Origin: Fusibacter sp963666805
GTDB lineage: Bacteria; Bacillota; Clostridia; Peptostreptococcales; Acidaminobacteraceae
Length of the DNA: 64,000 nucleotides
Assembly: GCA_963666805.2 (NCBI GenBank)
Contig: CAXXWR010000003.1
Location: 186,001 to 250,000, forward strand
Reading direction: 5' to 3'
Part shown: one piece after another, positions 1 through 9,058 of the stretch
Numbering within the stretch: the first letter of the stretch is position 1
Layout: the number at the start of each line of letters is the position of its first letter
Made by a program: the position numbers and the translations under genes
Notes under the pieces: generated by a model
Database searches by the model: none
The model's input: the letters and a program-made list of their open reading frames with translations, nothing else
What the model was told of the DNA's origin: nothing

Positions 1-807
1 CATAAGTGATAAATCATCTGGAACTTTAACACCTCTTTGTCCCAAATGAATCAAGCTTCCAATGGCTAATTCATCAGACACACAAAAGAGGGCCGTCGGC
101 AGTTCATCTAGACTCAACAATTGGTTCACCAAAGAATAACTGTTTTCAATCGTTGGTCCATTAAAAAAGAACCATTTTCTATGATTGGGAATCTCAGCTT
201 CATTAAGTGCCTTTAAAAACCCTTCATAACGTGCAAATAAGTAATGTCCTTGAGGGGCATTAGAAAAAAAACCGCCAACTTTTCGATGTCCCAACTTAAT
301 CAAGTGTTGAGTGGCTTTATAGGCTGCCTCACAGTTAATATCATAATAACTAACATTTTTAATAATCGGTTCTGACTGTATAAACGGTAAGTCTACTTTG
401 CTGTAGATTCTTTTGCTTAAGGCTGGGGGAATGTAAAAAAGGGCGATGACACCATCAATTTGTTTGGCTTCAAGTTCTTCAAAGACATTAATCTTGTCTT
501 GATCGGCTTTGCCAACAAGATTGATAACCGCCTGATAACCCCTATGAGATAAAAATTCAGTAATAACCGGTAACAACATCGCTTGAAACTGATTAATGTT
601 GTCTTCAATAAGAATACAAATCATAAACGATCGCTTATTAACAAGCACTCTTGCAAAAGTATTGGGATAGTACTTGTACTTAATAACCGTATTTAAGACC
701 CGCTGTTCTAGGGCTTGACTTACCGGTTTAGACTTGTTCAGTACACGTGAAACGGTTGCTGTTGAGACGCCCGCTTTCTTGGCTATAAATTTAATGTCTA
801 CTTTCAT
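1..807 (-). CDS. LacI-family transcriptional regulator (partial, C-terminus beyond left edge)
   Basis: An open frame runs from an ATG at 807 to the left edge without a stop, giving 269 codons of a family usually about 330-345 residues long. A helix-turn-helix of LacI type is at residues 4-24 (AGVSTATVSRVLN), followed by a periplasmic-binding-protein-like sensor domain that reads to a typical SDELAIGS segment near the edge. A TAAGGAGGT ribosome site lies just before the ATG. It is divergent from the GPH transporter and esterase, so it probably controls them in response to a sugar. The specific ligand cannot be read from the sequence. The end of the protein is not in the window. Confidence 0.9.
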   Translation of the reverse strand, partial: MKVDIKFIAKKAGVSTATVSRVLNKSKPVSQALEQRVLNTVIKYKYYPNTFARVLVNKRSFMICILIEDNINQFQAMLLPVITEFLSHRGYQAVINLVGKADQDKINVFEELEAKQIDGVIALFYIPPALSKRIYSKVDLPFIQSEPIIKNVSYYDINCEAAYKATQHLIKLGHRKVGGFFSNAPQGHYLFARYEGFLKALNEAEIPNHRKWFFFNGPTIENSYSLVNQLLSLDELPTALFCVSDELAIGSLIHLGQRGVKVPDDLSLM

Positions 808-843
808 TTTAACCTCCTTATCAAAAATTATATGCCTATTGAC

Positions 844-876
844 TTGAAATGTAAACGTTTTCCCGTAAGATATAAT
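844..876 (+). promoter_or_regulatory. Promoter region with a LacI/CcpA-type operator in the divergent spacer
   Basis: TGTAAACGTTTTCC at 850-863 matches the LacI-family/cre consensus TGWNANCGNTNWCA at all but the last base. It lies between a TTGAAA at 844 and a TATAAT at 871. That pair is 21 bp apart, longer than usual, so the -35 assignment is uncertain. The position between the divergent LacI-type regulator and the transporter fits an operator for that regulator, or a CcpA site. Confidence 0.5.
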
Positions 877-900
877 TAGATCATGTGCACAAAATAATAT

Positions 901-914
901 GGTAGTCGACTACC
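901..914. promoter_or_regulatory. Perfect 14-bp palindrome GGTAGTCGACTACC
   Basis: GGTAGTCGACTACC is a perfect dyad in the 5' leader of the GPH transporter gene, about 20 bp before its start and downstream of the presumed -10. It could be a roadblock operator or an RNA hairpin. Only the symmetry is seen, and no protein can be assigned. Confidence 0.35.
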
Positions 915-933
915 CACTTAAAGGGAGAATTTT

Positions 934-2313
934 ATGCGTTCACAATTATCTAAAAAGGAACTCATTAGTTTTATGCTTTTTTGTTGGGGTACTGCACTTT
1001 TTTATCAATTTGCAACAAATTATATTAGTATTTTTGCAACAGACTTAGGAATCACAGCAGCTTCAGTTGCCTTTATTGCTGCTATTGCTCAAATATGGGA
1101 TGCTGTCAATGATCCCATTTTCGGAACAATGGTTGATAATATCCATCTTAAATCAGGGAAATACAAACCTTGGATTAAAATGGCATCCATTTTCCTCCCC
1201 CTCTCTGCTCTATTTTTATTTACCCTCCCAATGAACTTATCACCACGCGCTAAGTTTATCTGGGTATTAATAGGTTATATAGTTTATAGAACAGCATTTA
1301 CCATGGCTGACATTCCTCAATTTGGAATGGTAAATGTCTTAACCAAAGATGTGCAAGAAAGAAATGTCATCATGGGGGTTAGAAATATAAGTGGCATATT
1401 GGCAGTAACCCTTGTTGCGGTTGCAGGTCCTTTTATGTACATGACTTATGGCTGGGCTAAAACGGGAATTCTATTTGCTGTGATTGGCTTTATTATGATG
1501 TTCCCCCTTCATCGGGTCATTAAAGAAAAAGTTCACCCTAGCCAAGGGGGGCACTTTAAATTCACAGAAGTCATCGGCATTATTAAATCCAATCGCTTCT
1601 TTATTATTTTCTTTTTAGGCGTTATCATTAGTCAAGCGACCAATGCCATCTTAATTATATTGGCCTATTTTTCAAGATACTGTTTGGGCAGTGATGCGCT
1701 TACGACATTGGTCTTCTTGTTGGTGCTTATTCCAACCTTTGTTGTGGCAACCCTATTGCCTGCACTTCAAGCCAAGGTAGACAAGTACCATTTACTTATG
1801 ATCAGTTTAATCGGTTCAGCAGTTCTGGGTATCATCCACTATTTTATGGGGTATTCAAACTTTATTGTCTTTTGTATTATGATGCTAATAAGAGGTATTT
1901 TCATTGGTTCACAAGCCATGTTAATCTTTACATTTACGCCTAATATCGTAGAATATGGTCACTTTAAAACAGGCAGAAGAGTTGAAGCACTTTATTTTTC
2001 ACTTCAGACATTCTGTTCCAAAATGACAGCTGCCTTCTGTAGTGCAATCACTTTAATGCTGTTAGATTCTGCAGGATTTATAGAAGGCGCTGGCGCTATT
2101 CAACCTGAATCAGTCCCTCAGATGCTTTGGTTTTTTATGACGATTTTTCCTGCTATTGGCGTTGTTATTTCCCTGATTCCTTTCTCCAAATATAAACTTC
2201 GCGACACCGATATACAAATTATGACCGAAGTTAATCTTAACCTTATTTCTAAGGAAGAAGGGCTGAAAAAACTTAAACAGAGTCACCATTTAAATTTAGA
2301 TAAAGATTTATAA
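934..2313 (+). CDS. GPH (glycoside-pentoside-hexuronide):cation symporter family transporter
   Basis: The 459-residue protein is almost entirely hydrophobic, with about twelve predicted membrane spans, as expected of MelB-like MFS carriers. The N-terminal stretch with AQIWDAVNDPIFGTMVDN is the conserved GPH-family segment that holds cation-binding Asp residues in MelB. A second conserved segment after span 2 has SGKYKPWI. The AAGGGAGA ribosome site precedes the ATG. The gene is followed 26 bp later by a carboxylesterase and is divergent from a LacI-type regulator, so it likely imports a glycoside or an esterified sugar. The substrate is not identified. Confidence 0.88.
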   Translation: MRSQLSKKELISFMLFCWGTALFYQFATNYISIFATDLGITAASVAFIAAIAQIWDAVNDPIFGTMVDNIHLKSGKYKPWIKMASIFLPLSALFLFTLPMNLSPRAKFIWVLIGYIVYRTAFTMADIPQFGMVNVLTKDVQERNVIMGVRNISGILAVTLVAVAGPFMYMTYGWAKTGILFAVIGFIMMFPLHRVIKEKVHPSQGGHFKFTEVIGIIKSNRFFIIFFLGVIISQATNAILIILAYFSRYCLGSDALTTLVFLLVLIPTFVVATLLPALQAKVDKYHLLMISLIGSAVLGIIHYFMGYSNFIVFCIMMLIRGIFIGSQAMLIFTFTPNIVEYGHFKTGRRVEALYFSLQTFCSKMTAAFCSAITLMLLDSAGFIEGAGAIQPESVPQMLWFFMTIFPAIGVVISLIPFSKYKLRDTDIQIMTEVNLNLISKEEGLKKLKQSHHLNLDKDL

Positions 2314-2339
2314 GGTACTCAAAGAGGAGGCGTATATCA

Positions 2340-3676
2340 ATGCTTTTAGAAACACCTTATGGTTCTATACAAGGAATCATCAATCAAGGGACTATATTAT
2401 ATCCCGTCATTCAATATGCACAAGCTAATTTTCAAGAATTACCTGAAAAAGTAGACCTTAAAGACAACCGGCCATTTTTAATGCGGGGCAGTGATGCCCC
2501 TCTCTCTCAAGACAATTACAACCGCTACATTTGTCCACAAAATAGTGACGATGCTTTCAACGGCTATTTTGGTCATGATCCCCTAGCCATGACTCAAATG
2601 ACCAACCAATGTCACTTCTTAAGTATTCGGAAACCCCTTTCAGGTCAACATCTTCCTGTTATGGTATGGATACACGGTGGAGGCTATATTGGCGGTGGTG
2701 GAGATGTCATTAGCTTTGACAGTACCCCCTTGTCAGAGGAGAACCAAGTGATCGTCGTTCATGTTACTTATCGTCTAGGCTTATGGGGTTTCTTAGGTGA
2801 CAATGCTCCTGTTCCCGCCAATCTGGGACTTTATGATGTTATAAGTGCTCTCAAATGGATTCAAGATTTTATTGTCTTCTTTGGGGGAGATCCTAATAAT
2901 GTGACCCTCTTCGGTCAATCTGCGGGTGGAGACCTCATTGCCCATCTCATGGCTATAAAAGAAACTGAACCCCTTTTCCACAAGGTTATTATTCAAAGTG
3001 CTCCTTTTGGATTAAGAGAAAATAAACAAGCCATCACCCAACAACTCTTTACCTTGCTACCTGAAGTCTCAGATCAATGTTCTACTACTGAACTTTTGGA
3101 TATTCAACGTAAAATGCTCAAAAATGCCCAAGGTTTTGGGCTACAATCAGGTATGCCTTTTGGTGTCCAATACGGGTATCAGCCTATGCCTCCACAAAAT
3201 GAAATTGAACAAGCTTGGAAAGAACGGGCTAAAAAAGTACCTGTCTTAGTCGGTTATAATACTGAAGAGACAGCCGTCTTTATCCCCGGTATCGAACCCC
3301 TAAATCGTTTTTCAAAATGGCCAATCATCGGTGGATTACTCCATCACTTGATAGTAAAACAAACCAGCAATACGGTTTATTTTAAAGAGGCAAAAACTTT
3401 TCAAATTGGATCAATCAATCTGGAGGAAAAGCTTATAGATATAGCTACTCTTTTGGCTCAAAAACCAATGGTTTAGGAGCAACTCACACCATTGAACTGC
3501 CTTTACTTTTTTGGAATGAAAAAGTGTGGTCTGACTCTTCACTCTTAAAAGATATTCCTCTAGATCTTATTCAATCAGAGGGAGAAATCCTCAGAAAAGT
3601 CTGGGGAGATTTTGCTAAAACAGGAACCATTACGCCTCACCATTCTTCTTTTCTCAACATTACGCCTTCTAAATAA
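2340..3676 (+). pseudogene. Type-B carboxylesterase, frameshifted near 3391-3400
   Basis: The first frame (2340-3476, 378 codons) holds the oxyanion-hole HGGG at 112-115, the nucleophile elbow GQSAGG with Ser194, and an acidic NTEET segment. It stops early after TVYFKEAKTF. A shift of one base around the run AAAAACTTTT (3391-3400) restores a reading frame that continues to a stop at 3676. The restored part contains GGKAYRYSYSFG and GATHTIELPLLF, where the family's catalytic His sits. The esterase in the uncorrected frame therefore lacks its His. It may be an inactive gene, a sequencing error in a homopolymer, or programmed slippage. A GAGGAGG ribosome site precedes the start, and the gene is co-transcribed with the GPH symporter. 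Confidence 0.82.
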
Positions 3677-3680
3677 AAAT

Positions 3681-3730
3681 CAAAAAACCCGAGTCTATTG
3701 TCTATCTGACATTTCTCGGGGATTTTTTTC
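3681..3730. terminator. Bidirectional terminator
   Basis: CCCGAG at 3688-3693 pairs with CTCGGG at 3715-3720. A T-run follows on the plus strand and another on the minus strand, so the hairpin can serve both the esterase gene and the convergent ferredoxin gene. Confidence 0.7.
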
Positions 3731-3752
3731 ATTATACACTTGTTGCCTTTTA

Positions 3753-4526
3753 TTAAAGCAATCGTTTGACACTCACCACTTTTTTCTGTACAAATTTCTT
3801 ACCAGATAATCTAAAAGCACTTTTAGGACAATAATTGCCACATCTCATACACGAGATACACTTATCGTGATCAATTGTAATCTTATGACTCATTGTAATA
3901 GCTTGCATTGGACAATTTCTCTCACAAGCACCACACAAAATACATTCAGACTCCTCTACGCTAATTTTTTGACTCATCTTCGTCCAAATGTCACGGCCCT
4001 CACCAATGGACTTCATCTTTTCTGCATAAGCACTGTCATTAGCCCATTTTGTTCTTCCTTCTATGAGATCAGCCACAAAGACTTCTGCCTGTTTTAAGCG
4101 TTTAGGCAAGCTCTTTCCTTCTATTTTAGCTTTCCAAGGATGTGTTTCCATGCTATTTCCCATCCTAAATTCTTTTGCACCCATACATTGATAATGTTTT
4201 TCTTCTAACATGGCTTTCATAGGGCCTATTATACCACCAGAATACATTTCAAGTGTATCTGCTAAAAATACCGATCTTCCTTCTCCATCAGGTAAAGCCT
4301 TAACAAAGTCCCATATAATAGGATACGTCGATTGAACAGCCACAGGGACAACAATTCCTATATCGTTATTTTCCTCAAGTTCAATCGTCATATTGGGTTT
4401 AATCAATTGGCGTGTCAGTAAAAAACCTCTTGATTCAAATGTTGATTGAATCACATCTGCAAGGAGCAGGGTATTGCCTGTTCCAGAAAAATAAAAAAGT
4501 GTTATTGGTCTACTTTTATTAAACAT
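3753..4526 (-). CDS. EFR1-family ferredoxin protein (flavodoxin-like domain plus 2[4Fe-4S])
   Basis: The 257-residue protein starts with a flavodoxin-like FMN loop (FYFSGTGNT) and ends with two classical 4Fe-4S motifs. These are CILCGACERNCP (about residues 194-205) and CISCMRCGNYCP (about 222-233). This flavodoxin-ferredoxin fusion is typical of the EFR1 family of clostridia, presumed to move electrons between ferredoxin-type clusters and a flavin. The partner reaction is unknown. A GAGGT ribosome site precedes the ATG. A second member of the family lies at 35.8 kb. Confidence 0.88.
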   Translation of the reverse strand: MFNKSRPITLFYFSGTGNTLLLADVIQSTFESRGFLLTRQLIKPNMTIELEENNDIGIVVPVAVQSTYPIIWDFVKALPDGEGRSVFLADTLEMYSGGIIGPMKAMLEEKHYQCMGAKEFRMGNSMETHPWKAKIEGKSLPKRLKQAEVFVADLIEGRTKWANDSAYAEKMKSIGEGRDIWTKMSQKISVEESECILCGACERNCPMQAITMSHKITIDHDKCISCMRCGNYCPKSAFRLSGKKFVQKKVVSVKRLL

Positions 4527-4611
4527 AACTTACCTCACTTGATCCTTCTCACTACTTCTATCAGTTGGTTTGATAATCAATATCGACTTTCATCCTTAAC
4601 GTTCTAATCAC

Positions 4612-4983
4612 CTACATTGATAGAACAGATAAAAAGATGAAGAGTAAAATAGCAAAAGATGTATTGACAATTTCCATGAGCATCAACGTATTAGACATCT
4701 TAGTAGGAGATTTAGGAAATACTTTTCCAAGATCCAATAAATAAACCGCTACATAGAGCCCGGCAAGGATTTTACCTAACATAATAGCATATGAAGCGCC
4801 TGATAAAAGGGCATAAGATGCAAAATAAGAGGTCAGTCCTAAGGTGATGAGAAAAACATTAAAGCCCCAGAAGGTAACGCCTTTGAGGTTAGAAAAATCT
4901 CGATTTTCAATAGGACCACCAGGAACAAGTACGGTCAGTAAAGTTACATTTAACCAAATAATAATAGCTGTAATAATTAACAT
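4612..4983 (-). CDS. Small integral membrane protein, unknown function
   Basis: About 123 residues with four hydrophobic segments, roughly at residues 1-22, 40-65, 68-85 and 98-122. I do not recognise the family. The start at ATG 4983 was preferred because AAGGAG ends 8 bases before it; the in-frame GTG three codons upstream overlaps that ribosome site. It lies upstream of, and in the same direction as, the EFR1 gene with an 85-bp gap. The promoter region holds a 14-bp palindrome that resembles one upstream of the lipoprotein gene near 10.6 kb. Confidence 0.65.
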   Translation of the reverse strand: MLIITAIIIWLNVTLLTVLVPGGPIENRDFSNLKGVTFWGFNVFLITLGLTSYFASYALLSGASYAIMLGKILAGLYVAVYLLDLGKVFPKSPTKMSNTLMLMEIVNTSFAILLFIFLSVLSM

Positions 4984-5006
4984 ATGTTTCACTCCTTTTC
5001 ATTAAT

Positions 5007-5020
5007 ACTATAGCTATAGT
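5007..5020. promoter_or_regulatory. Palindrome ACTATAGCTATAGT upstream of the small membrane protein
   Basis: ACTATAGCTATAGT is a perfect 14-bp dyad 24-37 bp upstream of the chosen start at 4983. The 6 bases before it, ATTAAT, are also shared with a related site at 10625-10644. A regulator binding both is possible but unproven. Confidence 0.4.
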
Positions 5021-5063
5021 GTAGACTTCAATGACTCACTTGTATTGTAAAAAATCATCATCT

Positions 5064-5882
5064 TTACTTCGTTTTCAAAAACGATTCTCCCTCTAGCAAC
5101 TCACTTAAAGTAATTTCTTCAATGGGTTCTTCAAGCATCCCTAGGGTCTTTTGAGTATATTTTTTACTCTTTTTAATAAAGTGTGACTGGTCATAATAAG
5201 CCTCACCTAAAACCTCATAAGCCGATTGAGGTCTGCCAATCATATAGTGCTTAAACTTAATGATATCAATATACTTTTTAGGTGTTATACCAAAATATTT
5301 TTTAAATTGCCGCTCTAAAGTACTCATTGACACATGCATATGCTCTGACAATTGAACGGTTGTCATTTCCGGATGTGTCTCTATCCATTCATCAACCTGA
5401 TCAACCCACTCTTCTTCAGGACTTAAAGGTTTTTCTCCCAACGGTTTTAAGAGCTCATAAACATAAGATACCCATTCTTTAGCCGGACTTAACTGTTGAT
5501 CGGCTTTCATTAAAAAAGTTAAGTGTGTATCCAAAGTTGAAAGGTCAGAAACCATATCCGCTATGACTTTAGGAGATTGCCGAAATGCTCTCTTAAAGCC
5601 AATGGGTTTCAAGGCAATTCCCATCTGATCTATTGTTTCACCGTACCTTACCCTTTGTGCCCTTTCAATCTGTCCAATAAACGCTACTCGTGGTGCAGGA
5701 CGCCACTGCTGATGGTCTTTATAATAATAAGGACTACCTCTATTGATAATAATATTCATATGTCCTACTGGCATAATAATATCTTCAACTCCGTCTTGGT
5801 CTTGTCTATAAACATACCATATGTAGTCTATTATTTTAGATAATGAATGGGGGGGTGGCATTCTCAAAACTTGCTCTTTCAA
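5064..5882 (-). CDS. AraC-family transcriptional regulator
   Basis: The 272-residue protein has an N-terminal cupin-like sensor region (about 1-150; IIMPVGHMNIIIN) and a C-terminal pair of helix-turn-helices (about 165-250; TTVQLSEHMHVSMSTLERQFKKYFG and the conserved RQFKKYFGITPKKY area). The start is a TTG at 5882 with AGAGGAAA upstream. The ligand and targets are not evident. Its neighbours in the same direction are NAD synthetase (upstream) and the small membrane protein (downstream, 80 bp), but a terminator separates it from nadE. Confidence 0.85.
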   Translation of the reverse strand: MKEQVLRMPPPHSLSKIIDYIWYVYRQDQDGVEDIIMPVGHMNIIINRGSPYYYKDHQQWRPAPRVAFIGQIERAQRVRYGETIDQMGIALKPIGFKRAFRQSPKVIADMVSDLSTLDTHLTFLMKADQQLSPAKEWVSYVYELLKPLGEKPLSPEEEWVDQVDEWIETHPEMTTVQLSEHMHVSMSTLERQFKKYFGITPKKYIDIIKFKHYMIGRPQSAYEVLGEAYYDQSHFIKKSKKYTQKTLGMLEEPIEEITLSELLEGESFLKTK

Positions 5883-5902
5883 TTGATTTCCTCTCTTTAA
5901 AA

Positions 5903-5948
5903 AAGGTGCTGTTTTATACCCCTTTGTTTAGAGTCTCAACAGCACCTT
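5903..5948 (-). terminator. Terminator of nadE
   Basis: AAGGTGCTGTT at 5903-5913 pairs perfectly with AACAGCACCTT at 5938-5948. On the minus strand a run of T follows, directly downstream of the nadE stop. Confidence 0.8.
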
Positions 5949-5978
5949 ACTCATTTATTAGTCAATAGATGTTTCTCT

Positions 5979-7877
5979 CTAATAAGGATATTTAACATCT
6001 GATGGCATACGCCAGTCTCCTCTAGGTGATAAGGAAACAGTACCTACTTTCGGACCATCTGGAAGACATGACCGTTTAAATTGTTGACTGAAAAATCGTC
6101 TAAAGAAGTTATCCAACGTCTCTTTAATTTCCTCAGGATTAACATCACTAAATGCAACTCGTGCCAAAACCTCTATTTTAGCTTTAGAAAATCCATTTCT
6201 CACAAAATGATATAAAAAGAAGTCATGCAAATCATATTTTCCAATCGTTTTTTCTGTATCTTGCATTTGATCTTCTGTCTCTGCCGGAATCAATTCTGGT
6301 GAAATTGTCGTATGGCAGATTGAATCCAATACGTCTTTAAGATGGGCATGCATCTCTCCATAAGTTGAAACCAAATATTTAACCAAGGTCTTAGGCACAC
6401 CTGAATTAACTGCGTACATACTCATATGATCCCCATTATAAGTACACCAGCCCAAGGCAAGTTCAGATAAGTCCCCTGTTCCAATCACTAAAGCGCCCTC
6501 TTGATTGGCAAGATCCATTAAAATCTGTGTTCGTTCCCTTGCCTGTACATTCTCATACGTCACATCATAAACATCCATCGCATGGCCTATATCATTAAAA
6601 TGTTGCTCACAAGCGGGTCTTATATCAATCGTTTTACACGTAATCCCCATAAGTTCCATGAGGCGATCTGAATTAGACTTGGTCTTCTGACTGGTTCCAA
6701 ACCCTGGCATAGTGACCCCAATAATATTTTTATAAGACAAACCAATACGATCATAAGCATCTGCAATAACCAATAAGGCCAAAGTACTATCTAATCCTCC
6801 TGAAATCCCAATCACTGTTTTCTCAATTCCTGTTTTTTTGAGTCTTTGTGCCAATCCACTGGCTTGAAGTCTCAAAATTTCCTTACATCGAGATATTTTT
6901 TCTTCTCCAGAAGGAATAAACGGATAAGGATTAATCCACTCTGGTAGCTGTGGTGAGCTAAGGGTTTCTTGGGCACTAATAAACTGATAATCATGAACAC
7001 CTTGATTTTCCAAGCGCATTGATTCTGCAAAACTGTTCATTTTAATGCGGTCATTTTCAAGTTTTTCTATATCAATGAGAGCGGTTAGTAAACCCGACTC
7101 ATCACGCGCTTCTTTAACAATAGTCCCATTAGCAGCAATAAGCTGATGTCCACTAAAAACAAGATCCGTTGTACTCTCTCCCTCTCCAGAAGAAGCATAA
7201 ACATAGGCACATAAACAGCGACCGGAATGCATTTTGACCAGATCTCTTCGGTAATGTCTTTTGGTTGCTACTTCATTTGAAGCGGATGGATTGACCACAA
7301 TATTGGCACCAAAAACAGTATGTCGACTGCTTGGAGGCATATTGACCCATAAATCTTCACATATCTCACAGGCTATTCTGGCACCTCTTGGTGTTTCAAC
7401 GATCAGATTAGGTGTAAAAGGATACTTCTGATTACCTATTTCAATGCTATTTCCCATTCTAGCCCCTGCAGGTGAAAACCAGCGTTTCTCATAATACTCT
7501 GAATAATTCGGTAAGAAGACTTTTGGCACCACACCAAGAATTTTACCCCCTTGTAAAAAAACAGCTGTATTAAAAAGTAAACTTCTTTGTCTTAATGGCA
7601 TCCCTACAACGACAATCATTTGACTGTTCATTGTCTCTAACGTTTCACTGATTCTTAAAAGTGCCTCTTGAGCCGCTTGAGTCAAATAGGGTTGTAAGAA
7701 TAGGTCACCACAGGTATATCCTGTTATCGCCAACTCAGGAAAGGTCAAAACTTCAACCTTTTCTTGATTCGCTTTTTGAATCACTTCTATTATTTTATTG
7801 GCATTTGCTTCAGGATTACCTACATTGACATCAAATACACCTGTCGCAACTTTTACAAATCCAAAATCTGATTGCAT
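5979..7877 (-). CDS. nadE: Glutamine-dependent NAD(+) synthetase
   Basis: This 632-residue enzyme turns deamido-NAD into NAD using ATP and ammonia taken from glutamine. The N-terminal nitrilase-type amidase domain (about 1-290) shows the Glu-Lys-Cys triad at Glu48 (FPELAITGY), Lys119 (VPKVFLPNY) and Cys173 (CEICEDLW). The C-terminal synthetase domain begins near residue 330 and has the PP-loop SGGLDS at 359-364. The length matches the bacterial glutaminase-fused type. A GGGAG ribosome site precedes ATG 7877. It appears to be a single-gene transcript with its own terminator. Confidence 0.97.
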   Translation of the reverse strand: MQSDFGFVKVATGVFDVNVGNPEANANKIIEVIQKANQEKVEVLTFPELAITGYTCGDLFLQPYLTQAAQEALLRISETLETMNSQMIVVVGMPLRQRSLLFNTAVFLQGGKILGVVPKVFLPNYSEYYEKRWFSPAGARMGNSIEIGNQKYPFTPNLIVETPRGARIACEICEDLWVNMPPSSRHTVFGANIVVNPSASNEVATKRHYRRDLVKMHSGRCLCAYVYASSGEGESTTDLVFSGHQLIAANGTIVKEARDESGLLTALIDIEKLENDRIKMNSFAESMRLENQGVHDYQFISAQETLSSPQLPEWINPYPFIPSGEEKISRCKEILRLQASGLAQRLKKTGIEKTVIGISGGLDSTLALLVIADAYDRIGLSYKNIIGVTMPGFGTSQKTKSNSDRLMELMGITCKTIDIRPACEQHFNDIGHAMDVYDVTYENVQARERTQILMDLANQEGALVIGTGDLSELALGWCTYNGDHMSMYAVNSGVPKTLVKYLVSTYGEMHAHLKDVLDSICHTTISPELIPAETEDQMQDTEKTIGKYDLHDFFLYHFVRNGFSKAKIEVLARVAFSDVNPEEIKETLDNFFRRFFSQQFKRSCLPDGPKVGTVSLSPRGDWRMPSDVKYPY

Positions 7878-7972
7878 GTTTATACTCCCAATTTATCTTA
7901 TTTATTTTGTATGAATTGACATACTCTCTATTTTCCACTCTATTTTATCACATCTCTCCTATAAGATGTAGT

Positions 7973-8011
7973 AAAGCCACCCTTTTTATTGAATAAAAAG
8001 GGTGGCTTTTT
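7973..8011 (-). terminator. Strong hairpin downstream of the AraC/GyrI regulator gene
   Basis: AAAGCCACCCTTTTT at 7973-7987 pairs with AAAAAGGGTGGCTTT at 7995-8009 around a short loop. The T-run is better on the plus strand (CTTTTT) than on the minus strand, but its place just after the stop at 8023 fits termination of the minus-strand gene. Confidence 0.65.
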
Positions 8012-8022
8012 CATCCGTACTA

Positions 8023-8883
8023 TTATGCTTTTTTCTTAACGGGTATCCATATTTCTGAGTAATAATTTTCATCTTGGTTCCCCTTAGGATACTTTGAAAT
8101 ATCTGAATACATTTCAATATCGTAACCCTCTGCTAAAACATAGTCTTTTGAATTTGGTAACCATTCCGAATAAATACGTTGACTGACACTTTGTAGGGCA
8201 TTAGGCATGGCTCCTTTACACGGAAAGATTGCCCATGTATGTGCAGGAATGTCTTTAACCTCCCAAACCGATGCGTCAAAAGTGCTTTCATCATAGGGGT
8301 CGGCAATATAATAGTCAAAACCATCTTTGTCTTCTGTATCATTCACACAGACGCCATAGTAACCACAGAGTAAAGGCTGACTTGTTTTGGTGTAATAGTC
8401 ACTCCAAAAAACAGGAATTTCAGTTTTAGAGTTTTCATAAGTAAAATATTGCTTAACTCCCATGACTTTAAATGCTGATTTTTCTTCAATTTTGTAATTC
8501 ATTTGTGTACCGCCTTCCAATATAAATTTAATTTTAAGAGGTGCATAGGCTTTCATAAGTGCCCCCTCTTTCCTAACAGCAGAAGGTGTCGCACCATGGA
8601 ATCTTGAAAAAGCTTTTGTAAAAGAATCCGGTGATTCATAACCATACTTTAAGGCAATATCAATCACCTTTTCATCTGATGAAATAAGTTCACTTGCCGC
8701 TAAAGTTAAACGCCTTTTCTTGATGTATTCTCCAACCGTGATTCCACAAAGCATTGAAAATCCCTTTTGGAAATAGTACGGGGATAAATAAACGTCTTCA
8801 GCAATATCACTTATTGAGATATCCTCTTGTAGATGCTCTTCAATATAATATACTGCATGCTTAATGCTTTCCATCCATTCCAT
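8023..8883 (-). CDS. AraC-family regulator with GyrI-like effector-binding domain
   Basis: The 286-residue protein begins with an AraC double helix-turn-helix (about 5-108; DISISDIAEDVYLSPYYFQK and ESPDSFTKAFSRFHG). A GyrI/SoxS-effector-like domain of about 155 residues follows (about 125-284; PAHTWAIFPCKGAMPNAL, WIPVKKK). This arrangement (as in Rob/BltR-like proteins) usually senses small hydrophobic or cationic molecules. AAGGAGG lies 7 bases before ATG 8883. It is divergent from the lipoate ligase gene; no target is evident. Confidence 0.88.
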   Translation of the reverse strand: MEWMESIKHAVYYIEEHLQEDISISDIAEDVYLSPYYFQKGFSMLCGITVGEYIKKRRLTLAASELISSDEKVIDIALKYGYESPDSFTKAFSRFHGATPSAVRKEGALMKAYAPLKIKFILEGGTQMNYKIEEKSAFKVMGVKQYFTYENSKTEIPVFWSDYYTKTSQPLLCGYYGVCVNDTEDKDGFDYYIADPYDESTFDASVWEVKDIPAHTWAIFPCKGAMPNALQSVSQRIYSEWLPNSKDYVLAEGYDIEMYSDISKYPKGNQDENYYSEIWIPVKKKA

Positions 8884-8977
8884 AAGTTAACCTCCTTCTA
8901 TCACTATATTATCCCAATCCCAGGCTATGTATCCGACAATCGATGTGAACATTTGTCAAGTGTTAAAAAAGGTTCAT

Positions 8978-9006
8978 TTGAGATTTAAAGATCAATTTAT
9001 TATAAT
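8978..9006 (+). promoter_or_regulatory. SigA-type promoter of the lipoate-protein ligase gene
   Basis: TTGAGA at 8978-8983 and TATAAT at 9001-9006 are separated by exactly 17 bp. Transcription should start near 9013, which rules out the in-frame ATG at 8927 as the translation start. Confidence 0.75.
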
Positions 9007-9058
9007 GATGTTATCGGACGTATTCATTACGTTTGAAAACACTGGGAGGTGCCTCATA

